DNA from: JAICXG01 sp036494545
GTDB lineage: Bacteria; Verrucomicrobiota; Verrucomicrobiia; Chthoniobacterales; UBA10450
Direction: 5' to 3'
DNA: 64,000 nucleotides
NCBI GenBank assembly: GCA_036494545.1
Contig: DASXOB010000022.1
Coordinates: 248,001 to 312,000 of the forward strand
Part shown: piece by piece, positions 1 through 8,679 of the stretch
How positions within the stretch are numbered: position 1 is the stretch's first letter
Layout: each line of letters begins with the position of its first letter
Program-made: the position numbers and the translations under genes
The notes under the pieces: generated by a model
What the model was told of the DNA's origin: nothing
What the model saw: the letters and a program-made list of their open reading frames with translations, nothing else
Database searches by the model: none

Positions 1-56
1 CGCGCCATCACATGATAGATAGCGCCGGGGAACTCGATCCGAACGCTCCGAGCCAT
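1..56 (-). CDS. REP-associated tyrosine transposase (Y1/IS200-like), N-terminal fragment at window edge
   Basis: Read on the minus strand from the ATG at 54-56, the first 18 codons give MARSVRIEFPGAIYHVMA, the usual opening of Y1-type REP-associated transposases (RAYTs). The gene runs off the left edge, so the catalytic HUH and Tyr residues cannot be seen. RAYTs are single-copy housekeeping-like transposases that act on REP hairpins. The upstream segment on the same strand carries the GGGGTCAG leader often found before these genes. Family assignment rests on the N-terminus only. Confidence 0.75.
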   Translation of the reverse strand, partial: MARSVRIEFPGAIYHVMA

Positions 57-125
57 GAGCCAAAGCTTCACACCAAAGCTTCACTCTGTCAAGATTTGCA
101 CACTGACCCCTATTTCTTTTTCCTA
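57..125 (-). repeat. Transposase leader with tandem 12-bp repeat and GGGGTCAG block
   Basis: Two identical copies of CCAAAGCTTCAC lie at 60-71 and 73-84, separated by one base, just upstream of the transposase start. Further upstream on the minus strand is GGGGTCAGTGTG (about 99-110), followed at 121-128 by CCTAACGG, a near-copy of the dispersed octamer. The GGGGTCAG block recurs near 14,150, which suggests it belongs to the mobile element's end or leader. Confidence 0.5.
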
Positions 126-139
126 ACGGCTTCGATCGC

Positions 140-468
140 TTGCACCCGCGGCTTGCTGGCCTAACGAAAGAAGAAGCCGAGGCGCATCCGGGAAGTTATT
201 TGTCGAGTTTCTTTGCCCGTAACTCGTCCCGCTTTCATTTTTCGCCTTCCGAGCAAAGACTGCTTCAGCATGCGCTCACGGGCGAAACCTGCCAGGATCT
301 TGCTATCTCGCTGGCACTGTCGCTTTGGACGGTGAAGAAACGCTGGCACGCGATTTACGACCGCGTGACGGAGACTCAGAACGTCGCCGCCGGTTGCTGA
401 ATTACCTGCGGCAACATCCCGAAGAGTTGCGTCCCCAGGCTGCAACAGCCCTCGAGATCTCTTCGTGA
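140..468 (+). pseudogene. Decayed LuxR-type helix-turn-helix fragment
   Basis: The frame from 140 (TTG) encodes a segment resembling the GerE/LuxR DNA-binding domain: SPSEQRLLQHALTGETCQD, then AISLALSLWTVKKRWHAIYD. The frame stops at 400. A second frame from about 364 continues with RRRRLLNYLRQHPEELRPQA and stops at 466-468, the sort of tail that follows the HTH in such regulators. I infer a frameshift around 360-390 and loss of the N-terminal sensor domain. A copy of the dispersed octamer lies at 160-167. Not likely to be functional. Confidence 0.45.
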
Positions 469-650
469 GAGCCGCCTCCGAGGAGTCGCTTGCGCAATTC
501 ATCGTGGTCGACTCAGCGTTGACCTCTGCAATGCGCGTCAGTCCGCCGCTGGTTGAATCCCAGCTGGAAAGCCGCCCCCGGGGCCGCGGTGAAAGCGCGA
601 TTGACTTTGCTGCCAGAATTCATACAACCGTCCTCGGTTCAATCTCAAAA

Positions 651-2396
651 ATGCAATCAACAGCCTTATCTCAACGCTCATTTGTCATTCGTCACCTGGC
701 CCGGTTTCTATCATTCGCCTCGGTTGCCCTCTTCAGTGCTGCGGCATCCGCTCAAAGCGGGTTCACCGGGATTTTTGGCGGCGGCCCGCTTTATATCAAC
801 GCGGCGAGCAATATCGCCGAGCTTGAAAACTCAGGTTTCACCGAAGTCATTGTCTGGAGTGTTGAGGTCAAGAGTAATGGTGACTTAAATCTTAACGGCG
901 AGTTTCCGCTCACTTCTAACGGTATTTACATCGGCGACCAGACTCATCCCGATTTTGCGGCCAACATGGCGCTTCTGAAGCAGGGAACCGTGCAGCGGAT
1001 CACCCTTAGCATTGGCTCGTCTAACTTTGGCGACTGGCAGGACGTCAAAGCTTTGGTGATCGCGCAAGGCACCGGACCGGACAGCATCCTCTACAAAGAC
1101 TTCGCCGCTCTTAAAGCCGCTATCCCATCTCTCGATGCGATTGATTTCGATGACGAAAACAGCTTTGACACTGCGACCACCGTCGCCTTCGGAGTCATGC
1201 TCGGCCAGCTGGGTTACAAGGTCAATCCAGACGCCTTTGATAACAATTCCTACTGGGAAAATGTCGCTGCTCAGATCAACTCTCAACTTCCGGGCACGGT
1301 CGACGGTGTTCACCTTCAGGCTTACGCGGGCGGTAGCGGCAATAATCCATGTGTCGGCTGGGATTTTGGGGACGTGCCTGTTTGGCCAGGTCTGTGGGAT
1401 TTAAACGACACCCCAAGTCAGGTGCAAAGCATCATGAGCGGATGGGTCGCGCAATGCAATATCAACGGTGGCTTCATGTGGCTCTACGACGATTTTGTTG
1501 GCAATGGACTGGCCGCGCAGTATGCCGCCGCGATTAACAATGCCGTCGCCGCGAGTGGCTTTACTCTGTCCGGCCCGAGCAACATTTTCCTCAATCAAGA
1601 TTCGAGCGCCAGCGCGACAATCACGATCACGCCTTTTGGTGGATTTAACGGCATGGTCGATCTAAGTCTGTCGCGATTGCCAAGAGGTGTGAAGGCATCA
1701 ATCAAGGGTCAGGCGGGCAGACGTCAGATTCAGCTTAAAGCCACCTCGGCGGCAACAACTGGTCTTGCGACCGTAACCATTACCGGAACCTCCGGCGATA
1801 TCACTCAGGCTCTCCCTTTTACCCTGGCCGTGAGTGCTGCCATCGGGACCACAGGTAATGGCAGGCAGGTAGACTTATCGGCTCAATATAATCTTAACGG
1901 AATCTACACTGACGGTTCGACCTACACGACGGGTGGCCTGGATGGCGCAGGCTATTCGTACTCAGCGGATCTGCTCACGCCGGCGCGCGTTTTGAGCGGC
2001 ACGCTTTTTACCTTCGGCCCTGCAAATCAATTCGACGCGGTTAGTTGCACTGGCCAGTTGATCACTGTGCCGCGACGACAATACTCGGCTCTTATGTTGC
2101 TGGGGACCGCGGTACAGGGCAACCAAAGTTCGCAAACCTTTACAGTTCATTATACGGATGGAAGTAGCATTCCCTTCGTGCAAAGCTTGAGCGACTGGTT
2201 CACGCCACAACGATACCCCGGCGAAGCCGAAGCCGTCGCGATGGCCTATCGTAACTCGAGCAATGGCACCAAAGACAACCGCACGTTCAACCTTTATAGC
2301 TACCAGTTTGCCTTGGATGGAGCCAAGACCGTGCAGAGCATCAGTTTGCCTAACAATTCACAGGTCGTGGTCCTTGCCGCCACTCTCTTACCGTAG
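651..2396 (+). CDS. Secreted GH18-like (chitinase-fold) protein with Ig-like and C-terminal beta domains
   Basis: About 581 residues. I chose the ATG at 651 because the upstream frame (from 465) reads as non-coding, while this Met starts a signal peptide ending in SAAASAQS. The first half is a GH18-type barrel. The signature DxxDxDxE appears as DAIDFDDE about 160 residues in, followed by a tyrosine/tryptophan-rich stretch (GFMWLYDDF). Around residues 315-410 is an Ig-like beta-sandwich. The last ~160 residues look like a jelly-roll domain of unknown role. The general acid Glu is present, so hydrolysis of chitin or other GlcNAc polymers is plausible. It could also be a non-catalytic carbohydrate-binding relative. 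Confidence 0.75.
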   Translation: MQSTALSQRSFVIRHLARFLSFASVALFSAAASAQSGFTGIFGGGPLYINAASNIAELENSGFTEVIVWSVEVKSNGDLNLNGEFPLTSNGIYIGDQTHPDFAANMALLKQGTVQRITLSIGSSNFGDWQDVKALVIAQGTGPDSILYKDFAALKAAIPSLDAIDFDDENSFDTATTVAFGVMLGQLGYKVNPDAFDNNSYWENVAAQINSQLPGTVDGVHLQAYAGGSGNNPCVGWDFGDVPVWPGLWDLNDTPSQVQSIMSGWVAQCNINGGFMWLYDDFVGNGLAAQYAAAINNAVAASGFTLSGPSNIFLNQDSSASATITITPFGGFNGMVDLSLSRLPRGVKASIKGQAGRRQIQLKATSAATTGLATVTITGTSGDITQALPFTLAVSAAIGTTGNGRQVDLSAQYNLNGIYTDGSTYTTGGLDGAGYSYSADLLTPARVLSGTLFTFGPANQFDAVSCTGQLITVPRRQYSALMLLGTAVQGNQSSQTFTVHYTDGSSIPFVQSLSDWFTPQRYPGEAEAVAMAYRNSSNGTKDNRTFNLYSYQFALDGAKTVQSISLPNNSQVVVLAATLLP

Positions 2397-2444
2397 GCTC
2401 GCGAGATCTCGACCTCTTCCCGGCTTTACCTGCGTCTTTTCCCG

Positions 2445-3422
2445 CTAGGAGATCCCGGTAAAGCTGGGTTGCTGCGAACTATGACCGTCGCCGACCTTCT
2501 CACCCGGCTTGTTTCCACCTAACCTGGGCAAGTCAGGATCGAGGAAGCCAAGAGCGTGCGGAGGTTTAATCACCCGCACACCGGCGGCGCGTTGTTGTTC
2601 AACGATCTGGTCGCGAAAAGCCGGCATCCGCGTCCAGTGCACCTTGGGGCGAAAATGATGCTCTGCATGGTAGCCGTTATAGAACCAGATCCAGTTATAG
2701 AGTTTGTCATAGCTGCTGACTCCCCAGGCGATCGGTTCATCTGGGTTACCTCCATAGTGACGGTAATAGCCATTTAGATAAGACAGGCAATGACCAAAAT
2801 ACCAGAATCCAAGCAGAAACAGAATGTAATGCCAGTTTAACACGCCCAGAGTAACAAACGTTCCGACAAACAGAACGAGTTCAGTTACTCCCCAAAAAGC
2901 TTCGCGAGGGCTCTTTCGCTTCAAAGCGCGAAAGACAGTCTTGGGGTCTTCGCGGAAGAAACTAAGGAAGGTGTACTTTAGCGGATGCTCCGCCTCGCCA
3001 TCGTGTCCATGTTTATAAATAGAAATCCAGTCAACCGTCTCTCCGCTCTCGTCCGGCCGGTCCGCGTTTCCCTTGTGATGTTGCATATGAATGCACTCAT
3101 AAAAAACCTGACTGAAGCCGACCGTAACCGACTCCATGATGCTAAACAGTCGGTTAAGGAGCGGTGAGCGGAAATAGGGATTGTGAATAAAGTTGTGCGA
3201 GATGCCGTTGATGTTCCAGGAGATGCTGATCGAATAGATCAAGCCGAGAGGCAGCATGACCCAGAGCGGCACGCGAGGAAAAAGGTAGAACATGGCAAAG
3301 AAATAGGCGCAATGCAGTACTTCCGCCAGCACCGGAATCGCATCCCAGCGTGTGTAAGCGAAAAGTCTGGACGAGGTGTGGAGACGCTCAGATGCGACGT
3401 CCTTCATGATTTTCCTTTTCAT
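2445..3422 (-). CDS. Membrane fatty acid desaturase family protein
   Basis: 325 residues. The three histidine boxes of the membrane di-iron desaturase/hydroxylase superfamily are visible: SHNFIH near residue 76, HMQHH near 112 and YHAEHH near 251. Hydrophobic spans flank them (for example around residues 35-70 and 180-215). The family inserts double bonds or hydroxyls into acyl chains or related lipids at the cytoplasmic membrane. The substrate cannot be told from the sequence. Start at ATG 3422; an alternative Met lies six codons in. It is convergent with the GH18-like gene and has no operon partner. Confidence 0.85.
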   Translation of the reverse strand: MKRKIMKDVASERLHTSSRLFAYTRWDAIPVLAEVLHCAYFFAMFYLFPRVPLWVMLPLGLIYSISISWNINGISHNFIHNPYFRSPLLNRLFSIMESVTVGFSQVFYECIHMQHHKGNADRPDESGETVDWISIYKHGHDGEAEHPLKYTFLSFFREDPKTVFRALKRKSPREAFWGVTELVLFVGTFVTLGVLNWHYILFLLGFWYFGHCLSYLNGYYRHYGGNPDEPIAWGVSSYDKLYNWIWFYNGYHAEHHFRPKVHWTRMPAFRDQIVEQQRAAGVRVIKPPHALGFLDPDLPRLGGNKPGEKVGDGHSSQQPSFTGIS

Positions 3423-3934
3423 GGGTTAGCGTGAAAAGCAACCTATATCAATCTCGCGCCTTGTCATCCCCGTTCTGGCGACTGGCCAACTCGAATCCGC
3501 TCAGGGCGTCGCGAGGAAACAGCCGACGATGATCGGGCAATTCTGCCCAGATCTCCTCTGGATTGTCCACCGTTGCTCGTTAGGCTGTGAAAGACCTCTT
3601 TTTCATCTGTCCGGGCCATTCGCGACAACGGGCAATCGCGATTCGTCCAATGGTTTCATTCGGCCACGCGGTCCGGGGGACCGCAACATCGCCCGTTTCT
3701 TCAAATCGTAGCGTCCAAAGTGCAAAGCGAATTTTCGAAGGACGAGCGATAACATTACGGTTTTGTTACAAACAAATGAAGCAAAGGGACCCCGCGAGGG
3801 AAAATGCGGCCTCGAGGAGAATTCTGCCGGTGATTAAATGACCACGATGTAAGAATTCGCTCGACAGAGCTGCATCCTTTCGCTTCAATAACTCGCTCTT
3901 TCGGGAAAACCCCGAGGATCGAAACTTAAACCAA
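3423..3934. other. Intergenic region with a 22-bp sequence shared with 7335-7356
   Basis: No credible gene is seen here. A copy of TCGTTAGG lies at 3578-3585. It sits in a longer block, starting TTGCTCGTTAGGCTGT at 3573, that recurs at 7335 with one mismatch over 22 bp. The region probably holds the promoters of the desaturase (minus) and the S53 peptidase (plus), but I see no clear sigma-70 boxes. Confidence 0.5.
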
Positions 3935-5590
3935 ATGATAAAATCCAATCTGATAACACATCTCAAAAGTAAGTCTGTAGCGGCTGGCGCCGCTTCCATG
4001 GCGCTTCTGATTTCCATCGGAGCGACAAGCGCGTCAGCGCAGTCACAGGCGCTCTCGACGCGTCATGTGCGCGACGCCATTACTCAAGGTCGGGCTGCAC
4101 TTGTGCAGCATCTCAATCCAGCCCAAAGACTGCAACTTGTGATCGGTCTGCCATTGCGTGACAAGGGTGCGACTGAAGCGTTTATCGAAAACCTCTATAA
4201 TCCTGCCAGTCCTAACTATCAGCATTACCTTACCGGCAACCAATTCGCCGACATGTTTGGACCGTCGCAGGCTGACTATGATGCGGTTGTCCGATTCGCT
4301 CAAAACAATGGCTTCGTTGTGACCAGCAAGTCGCCTAACCGCCTAATCCTCCAGGTTGAGGGCAATGTGGCGAGTATCGAAAGAGCATTCCATGTGACCA
4401 TGAATGTCTATAAGCATCCCACGGAGAATCGGACCTTCTACGGACCGGACCGTGAGCCAACCGTGGACCTTTCCACGAAGCTTTGGAACATCAATGGCCT
4501 GGATAACTACGCGATTCCGCGTCCCAATCTGACGCAGCGGCCCAACGCAGTTGAGGCTAACACTGGATCGGGTCCGGGAGGTTTCTTCCTTGGAAGTGAT
4601 CTGCGCGCCGCGTATTATGGAACCACCGGCACACTGAACGGTTCGGGTCAGAAGCTTGGATTGTTGGAGTACGTTGGCACCAACCCGGCAGACTACATCA
4701 ATTACTTCAATATGTTTGGACCGCCGCTGACCACGACGGTTACTTTGCTTTCGACCGACGGCACGCCTGCGCTCTGCACGACCTGCAGTGACGCGGAGCA
4801 GTCTCTCGACATCGAGTTCGCCATCTCGATGGCGCCTGGTTTGAGCCAGGTCATTGTCTATGTTGGAAGCACGGATCAAGCCATGCTCAGTCGCATGGTG
4901 ACCGATAACTCCTGCAAAGTTATTAGCTGTTCCTGGTCTTGGAAGCCAGCCGATCCTCAGGTGGACGACCCGCTCTTTCTGCAGATGGCTTCGCAGGGAC
5001 AGACCTTCGCGGCTGCTTCTGGCGACAGCGCCAGTTGGGGCGCGGGAGAATTCAACTGGCCACAGGAAGACGGGAACATCCTCAGCGTTGGCGGCACTCA
5101 CCTTGTGACCGCGGGCCCAGGTGGCGCATGGTCGTCTGAGACCGGTTGGAGCCTGAGCGGTGGCGGTATCTCGATTGATACGGTCCCCCTTCCGTCGTAC
5201 CAGCAGAACAAGGCAGTTGTCAATGCACAGAACCACGCTTCGAGAACGATGCGTAATGGACCGGACGTGGCGATGGAAGGCGACTTCCAAAACTACATCT
5301 GCCATGACGGCGGTTGCGACGGCGGTTGGGGTGGCACAAGCTTTGCCGCGCCGGAATGGGCAGGCTATCTCTCCCTCGCCAACCAGCAGGCAACTACCCA
5401 GAGTAAACCGACGGTGGGATTCGTGAATCCGACGCTCTACAAAGTCGGTGAAAAAACGATCTACACGAGTAACTTCCATGATATCCTGACGGGCAGCAAT
5501 AGTGGCTTCTCGTGTGTCGCCGGCTTTGACCTGGTGACCGGTTGGGGCAGCCCCAATGGCCCGACCTTGATTAACACCATCGTCCGCTAA
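3935..5590 (+). CDS. Secreted S53 family peptidase (sedolisin / pro-kumamolisin)
   Basis: 551 residues. A signal peptide ends near residue 36 (SASAQ). A pro-kumamolisin activation domain follows (about 45-190), with the typical SPNYQHYLT stretch near 92-100. The catalytic domain holds the Ser-Glu-Asp triad: E288 and D292 in EQSLDIE, oxyanion D364 in ASGDSAS, and S469 in GGTSFAAP. The calcium-site motif near the C-terminus (FHDILTGSNSGF, then GWGSPNG) is present. The gene is therefore complete and probably encodes an active acid-adapted secreted endopeptidase. A hairpin terminator follows. Confidence 0.93.
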   Translation: MIKSNLITHLKSKSVAAGAASMALLISIGATSASAQSQALSTRHVRDAITQGRAALVQHLNPAQRLQLVIGLPLRDKGATEAFIENLYNPASPNYQHYLTGNQFADMFGPSQADYDAVVRFAQNNGFVVTSKSPNRLILQVEGNVASIERAFHVTMNVYKHPTENRTFYGPDREPTVDLSTKLWNINGLDNYAIPRPNLTQRPNAVEANTGSGPGGFFLGSDLRAAYYGTTGTLNGSGQKLGLLEYVGTNPADYINYFNMFGPPLTTTVTLLSTDGTPALCTTCSDAEQSLDIEFAISMAPGLSQVIVYVGSTDQAMLSRMVTDNSCKVISCSWSWKPADPQVDDPLFLQMASQGQTFAAASGDSASWGAGEFNWPQEDGNILSVGGTHLVTAGPGGAWSSETGWSLSGGGISIDTVPLPSYQQNKAVVNAQNHASRTMRNGPDVAMEGDFQNYICHDGGCDGGWGGTSFAAPEWAGYLSLANQQATTQSKPTVGFVNPTLYKVGEKTIYTSNFHDILTGSNSGFSCVAGFDLVTGWGSPNGPTLINTIVR

Positions 5591-5616
5591 GTAGTCAGAG
5601 TCCAAGTTAGCTATTA

Positions 5617-5654
5617 TCGCCCAGGAGCGCGTCTCGCGGACGCCTCCTGGGCGA
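5617..5654 (+). terminator. Rho-independent-like hairpin after the S53 peptidase
   Basis: An 11-bp perfect stem (TCGCCCAGGAG at 5617-5627 with CTCCTGGGCGA at 5644-5654) lies 27 nt after the stop codon. There is no strong T-run after it, so it is a terminator-like or 3'-stabilising hairpin rather than a textbook terminator. Confidence 0.6.
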
Positions 5655-6001
5655 ATTGCTTTCGGGCTCCGATCGGAAAGATCCGGAGCATGAAGCAAGC
5701 TGAAAACATCGGTCTGACTCCGCCCTGATACGGTCTCACCCCTCCGCTAAATGCCAGGAGCCGATGCGTATTCGGCCTCTGAATAGCTATTGGAGTTCGA
5801 GCGCGAGCGCGTGTTATGCAAAGCCCATATATTCCATCCGCACCCGCCGCTTCCGTCCCGTGCGCAGGCTGCTGATCGTCCCGCAAAAGCCTGTCAGTCC
5901 GCCGACCGGAAAGCCGGCAGGCAGAGAGGCTCAGGTAACTATTCTGTTACGGAAAGTCAGCAACCACGGCTTCCTCGCCCGTCGAATCACGATAGGCTGA
6001 A

Positions 6002-7057
6002 ATGAAACCCGCAAACCGACGATTGATGAACAACAACTGGAAAACCATTATGAACACGACATTGAAACTTCTCATTGTCTTTGTCGCCTCTTCCGCTCTG
6101 GCGCAGACTTACACCGTTACCGACCTGGGAACACTGGGCTCGAATTCAACCGGAGCTTTTAGCGAAGCTTATTGCATTAACGCCAGTGGCCAGATTGCCG
6201 GCCAGTCCACGGCCTCATCGCGTAGAGTCACAGATCCCGCTTTTCTCTACAATGATGGGATAATGACTTCCCTTGGCACGCTCGGCGGCGAGTACGCCTC
6301 GGCGCATGGCATCAATACTTCCGGGCAGATTGCCGGCTACTCCACCCTTCGGGACGGAACTTATCGCGCCTTTCTCTACACAGGAGGGCAAATGACCGCT
6401 CTGCCAACTTTCGGCGGCGCCTATGGCGCGGCATACGCGCTCAATGACTCCGGCCAGGTCGTGGGTGTGTCCGCCCTCGCCAGTAGCGACCAGCATGCCT
6501 TCCTTTACACGAACGGTCACATGACTGATCTGGGAACACTCGGCGGAGATACAAGCACCGCTTCCGGAATCAACAACCGGGGCGTAGTGGTGGGTTATTC
6601 CTACAATCAGGTGGGTAACTTCCTCGGCTTCATCTACCGCAACGGAAGAATGACAGCTCTTGGCACCCTGGGTGGCACGTGGAGCAGTGCGACAGCTATT
6701 AACGACCTGAACCAGATTACGGGGCAGGCTTACACCCACAACAACTTCGAGGCACACGCCTTTCGTCTTTTCAATGGAACTATGACGGACCTGGGCACGC
6801 TCGGCCACTTCTATTCTTCAGGCCTGGCGATTAACAATAGCGGCACAGTCGTCGGCTACGCGACCATCGCCGATAACTCCGACCATGCCTTCATTTCGAC
6901 TAACGGTGGATTAATCCAAGACCTGAACGACATGATCCCGGCAGGGACCGGCTGGGTTCTGGCCGAAGCCACCGCCATAAATGATTCCGGCCAAATCGTC
7001 GGCTATGGCAGCGTGCACGGCCAGGAACACGCCTTTCTCCTCGCGCCCGCGGAATAA
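6002..7057 (+). CDS. Secreted HAF-repeat (extracellular repeat) protein
   Basis: 351 residues from the first ATG. An internal ATG at 6050 begins a cleaner signal peptide (MNTTLKLLIVFVASSALAQ) and may be the true start. The mature protein is about seven tandem repeats of 45-50 residues. Each has the pattern DLGTLGG, then AxGINxxGQIVGxS, then HAFLYxNG, the hallmark of HAF-repeat proteins predicted to form a beta-propeller. No catalytic residues are known for the family. It is likely exported and interacts with the cell surface or environment. Repeats at protein level create imperfect DNA repeats, which are recombination-prone. Confidence 0.85.
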   Translation: MKPANRRLMNNNWKTIMNTTLKLLIVFVASSALAQTYTVTDLGTLGSNSTGAFSEAYCINASGQIAGQSTASSRRVTDPAFLYNDGIMTSLGTLGGEYASAHGINTSGQIAGYSTLRDGTYRAFLYTGGQMTALPTFGGAYGAAYALNDSGQVVGVSALASSDQHAFLYTNGHMTDLGTLGGDTSTASGINNRGVVVGYSYNQVGNFLGFIYRNGRMTALGTLGGTWSSATAINDLNQITGQAYTHNNFEAHAFRLFNGTMTDLGTLGHFYSSGLAINNSGTVVGYATIADNSDHAFISTNGGLIQDLNDMIPAGTGWVLAEATAINDSGQIVGYGSVHGQEHAFLLAPAE

Positions 7058-7225
7058 AGTAGCCTAGCGAATAAAGATGAGTCAGCGTAGGTCGAGTCAT
7101 CCGACGTGTGACCTAGGCGTATGACCGCCACCGAATGATGACTAGCGGGTTAGCAACATCTCGACCGCGAGCGGGCGACCTCCCTGAAGTGCCTCCGCAA
7201 CGTCCAATCCGGAAGCTTCAATCCG

Positions 7226-7254
7226 CGCGCGCTCGTGAGCGCGCGACGGCTTTT
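7226..7254. terminator. GC hairpin with short T-run
   Basis: A 9-bp perfect stem (CGCGCGCTC at 7226-7234 with GAGCGCGCG at 7237-7245) is followed by ACGGC and TTTT. On the plus strand it could end HAF-gene transcripts, though it is 170 nt beyond the stop. The rest of 7058-7438 shows no gene. A dispersed octamer copy is at 7339-7346, in the block shared with 3573. Confidence 0.45.
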
Positions 7255-7438
7255 GCATAAGTCGTTGCGATTGATTGTCAATAATGACCGTTTGCGCCCA
7301 CGGATCGTTTCCAAGCAATCGCGGCTTAACGCAATTGCTCGTTAGGCTGTCAAAGAACCTGCGCTCTCGCTGCTTACGGCCGGCGCGAATCGTCGCCTGC
7401 CAGTTTGCGTGCTTCTGGTGCGCGCGACAAGTCTTCGT

Positions 7439-7894
7439 CTAAACCACAAGCGGGCCCTGCGCCTCATCAAAAACAACATCAGTACGGCGCCGACGCTAGC
7501 CGTAGTAAAGCATTCCGCGCGGGATCGAACAGCCGAGCATTTCTTCAAGACAAAGCGCTTGCGCGCAAAGCTGCACCTCGTCAGCGCGATGTATCTTCGG
7601 CTTGCCGCGTTTGTATTCGACCGGAAGCACCGAGCCATCGGAATGAAATTCAACCACGTCGCATTGTCCGCTTAGTCCTAGCTCATTCGAACGCACTGGC
7701 ATTCCACGAGTAATGCGGACGCCCGGTCGCGATTCGTCCGGGCCCTCATGCGTGCGTTCGTACAGGATATTTCCTTCCGAAGTGAATTGGTTATCCGCCC
7801 CCACCTGCTCGATGTGAATGAGCGCGCATTGCCGCTAACAGAAAAGAAGATGCTGTAGTGCCGAGAGTGGGAGGAGGTTTGATTCGTCGGGCAT
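7439..7894 (-). pseudogene. cas4: CRISPR-associated Cas4 exonuclease, type I-C-like, inactivated by two in-frame stops
   Basis: From ATG 7894 the frame gives MPDESNLLPLSALQHLLFC, then a TAG at 7835-7837. It then continues uninterrupted with RQCALIHIEQVGADNQFTSE through VEYKRGKPKIHRADEVQLCA and CLEEMLGCSIPRGMLYYG, where a second TAG follows (7496-7498). The same frame runs on with RRRRTDVVFDEA until a third stop at 7439-7441. This matches the Cas4 order: first cluster Cys (FC-x-RQC), D in the GxxDVVEF motif, and the Q/E-K-R catalytic stretch. The C-terminal iron-sulfur cysteines are missing. Intact Cas4 is a RecB-like nuclease that trims prespacers. This copy cannot make it. It starts 8 nt after the upstream small gene. 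Confidence 0.85.
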
Positions 7895-7901
7895 CCCGCA
7901 G

Positions 7902-8108
7902 TCAGGAATCGATGCGGAAACGTTCGTAGAGTTTCGTGGCGAGCCGATCCTCCGGCGCATCATGGTCTCTCATGTATCGTTGCCATTCCGCATCCATTTC
8001 GTGCATGAACTCGCTCCAGCTTGGGGGCTGGCGGAGATGACTCGGGTATAAGGAATCTTCCGCTTCCCGCAACCGTATATCCCACTGGTTACCAGCGTTC
8101 TCACTCAT
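7902..8108 (-). CDS. Small protein partnered with the nucleotidyltransferase
   Basis: 68 residues, starting MSENAGNQWDIRLREAED and ending KLYERFRIDS; acidic and aromatic-rich. Its ATG (8106-8108) overlaps the restored TGA stop of the upstream nucleotidyltransferase as ATGA, a classic translational coupling. Because of a frameshift upstream, the two now also read as one open frame, which an automated caller would report as a 246-residue fusion. I do not recognise a domain. Pairing with an MNT-type nucleotidyltransferase suggests a toxin-antitoxin-like or defence-associated pair, but this is inference. Confidence 0.6.
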   Translation of the reverse strand: MSENAGNQWDIRLREAEDSLYPSHLRQPPSWSEFMHEMDAEWQRYMRDHDAPEDRLATKLYERFRIDS

Positions 8109-8642
8109 TGCGTTTCTCGCTCCATCCGTTGTAGCGCTTCCTCGCCTCCATATTGCACGACAAGCTTTCGAAACTCTGGAATCACCAAGATCAATCTTGC
8201 ACGTCCGCAGCAGATCGAAGATATCGCTCCAGTCCGATGCACCCGCCCGACGTGTAGTTGCGTTCGCCGCCGTAAGTTTCATCGCAATCAGGTGCCACGG
8301 ATGCGGCACCATAAGATGCATTCCCTCGCCTGCGTCGCGCTCCTGCGCCTGAGCGAGAAGCTTCGCCCAGGTGCCTTCTTCCACCAGCATGAGATCGACC
8401 GGCGGCATCGTTCCCGGCGTGTCTGGCTCCAATTGAATGAAAGCACTCGTGCGATGATAGACTTGGTATTTGAGCCGCTGGAGAAAATCGAGCCATCGAT
8501 CGGTAGCCGCGTCCGGCACGACGAAATCGATATCCCGGGTAAAACGCGGCACCTGATAGAGAATCACCGCATGCCCGCCGACGAGAAGGCAAGGCAACTC
8601 TTCCTGTTGCGCCCGCTTCAGAATCTCGACAACGGCGTTCAA
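8105..8642 (-). pseudogene. MNT-type nucleotidyltransferase (AbiEii-like fold), single-base frameshift near its C-terminus
   Basis: From the TTG at 8642 the protein shows the minimal nucleotidyltransferase signature LVGGHAVILYQVPRFTRDID (GG, then the DxD-like DIDF metal site) and later PVDLMLVEEG. After GD near 8181 the frame changes. Removing one A/T base at about 8180 restores PEFRKLVVQYGGEEALQRME plus a stop at 8105-8107. That is the C-terminus usual for these proteins and it meets the next gene's start. The extra base may be a true mutation or a consensus error. If it is an error, this is an intact gene. It lies between cas3 and cas4 remnants in the same orientation, with 37 nt to the cas3 stop. 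Confidence 0.7.
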
Positions 8643-8679
8643 GCTCAGATGCGACGTATGACTAGTGTGTTTTCCATTG

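Noticed and set aside
4343..5698. 451-residue open frame on the minus strand across the S53 peptidase
   Set aside because: It is antisense to an obviously real gene with intact catalytic residues; its translation is compositionally random.
7902..8642. A single 246-residue nucleotidyltransferase fusion protein
   Set aside because: The open frame is an artefact of a one-base shift. Correcting it yields a normal C-terminus and an overlapping start for a separate 68-residue gene.
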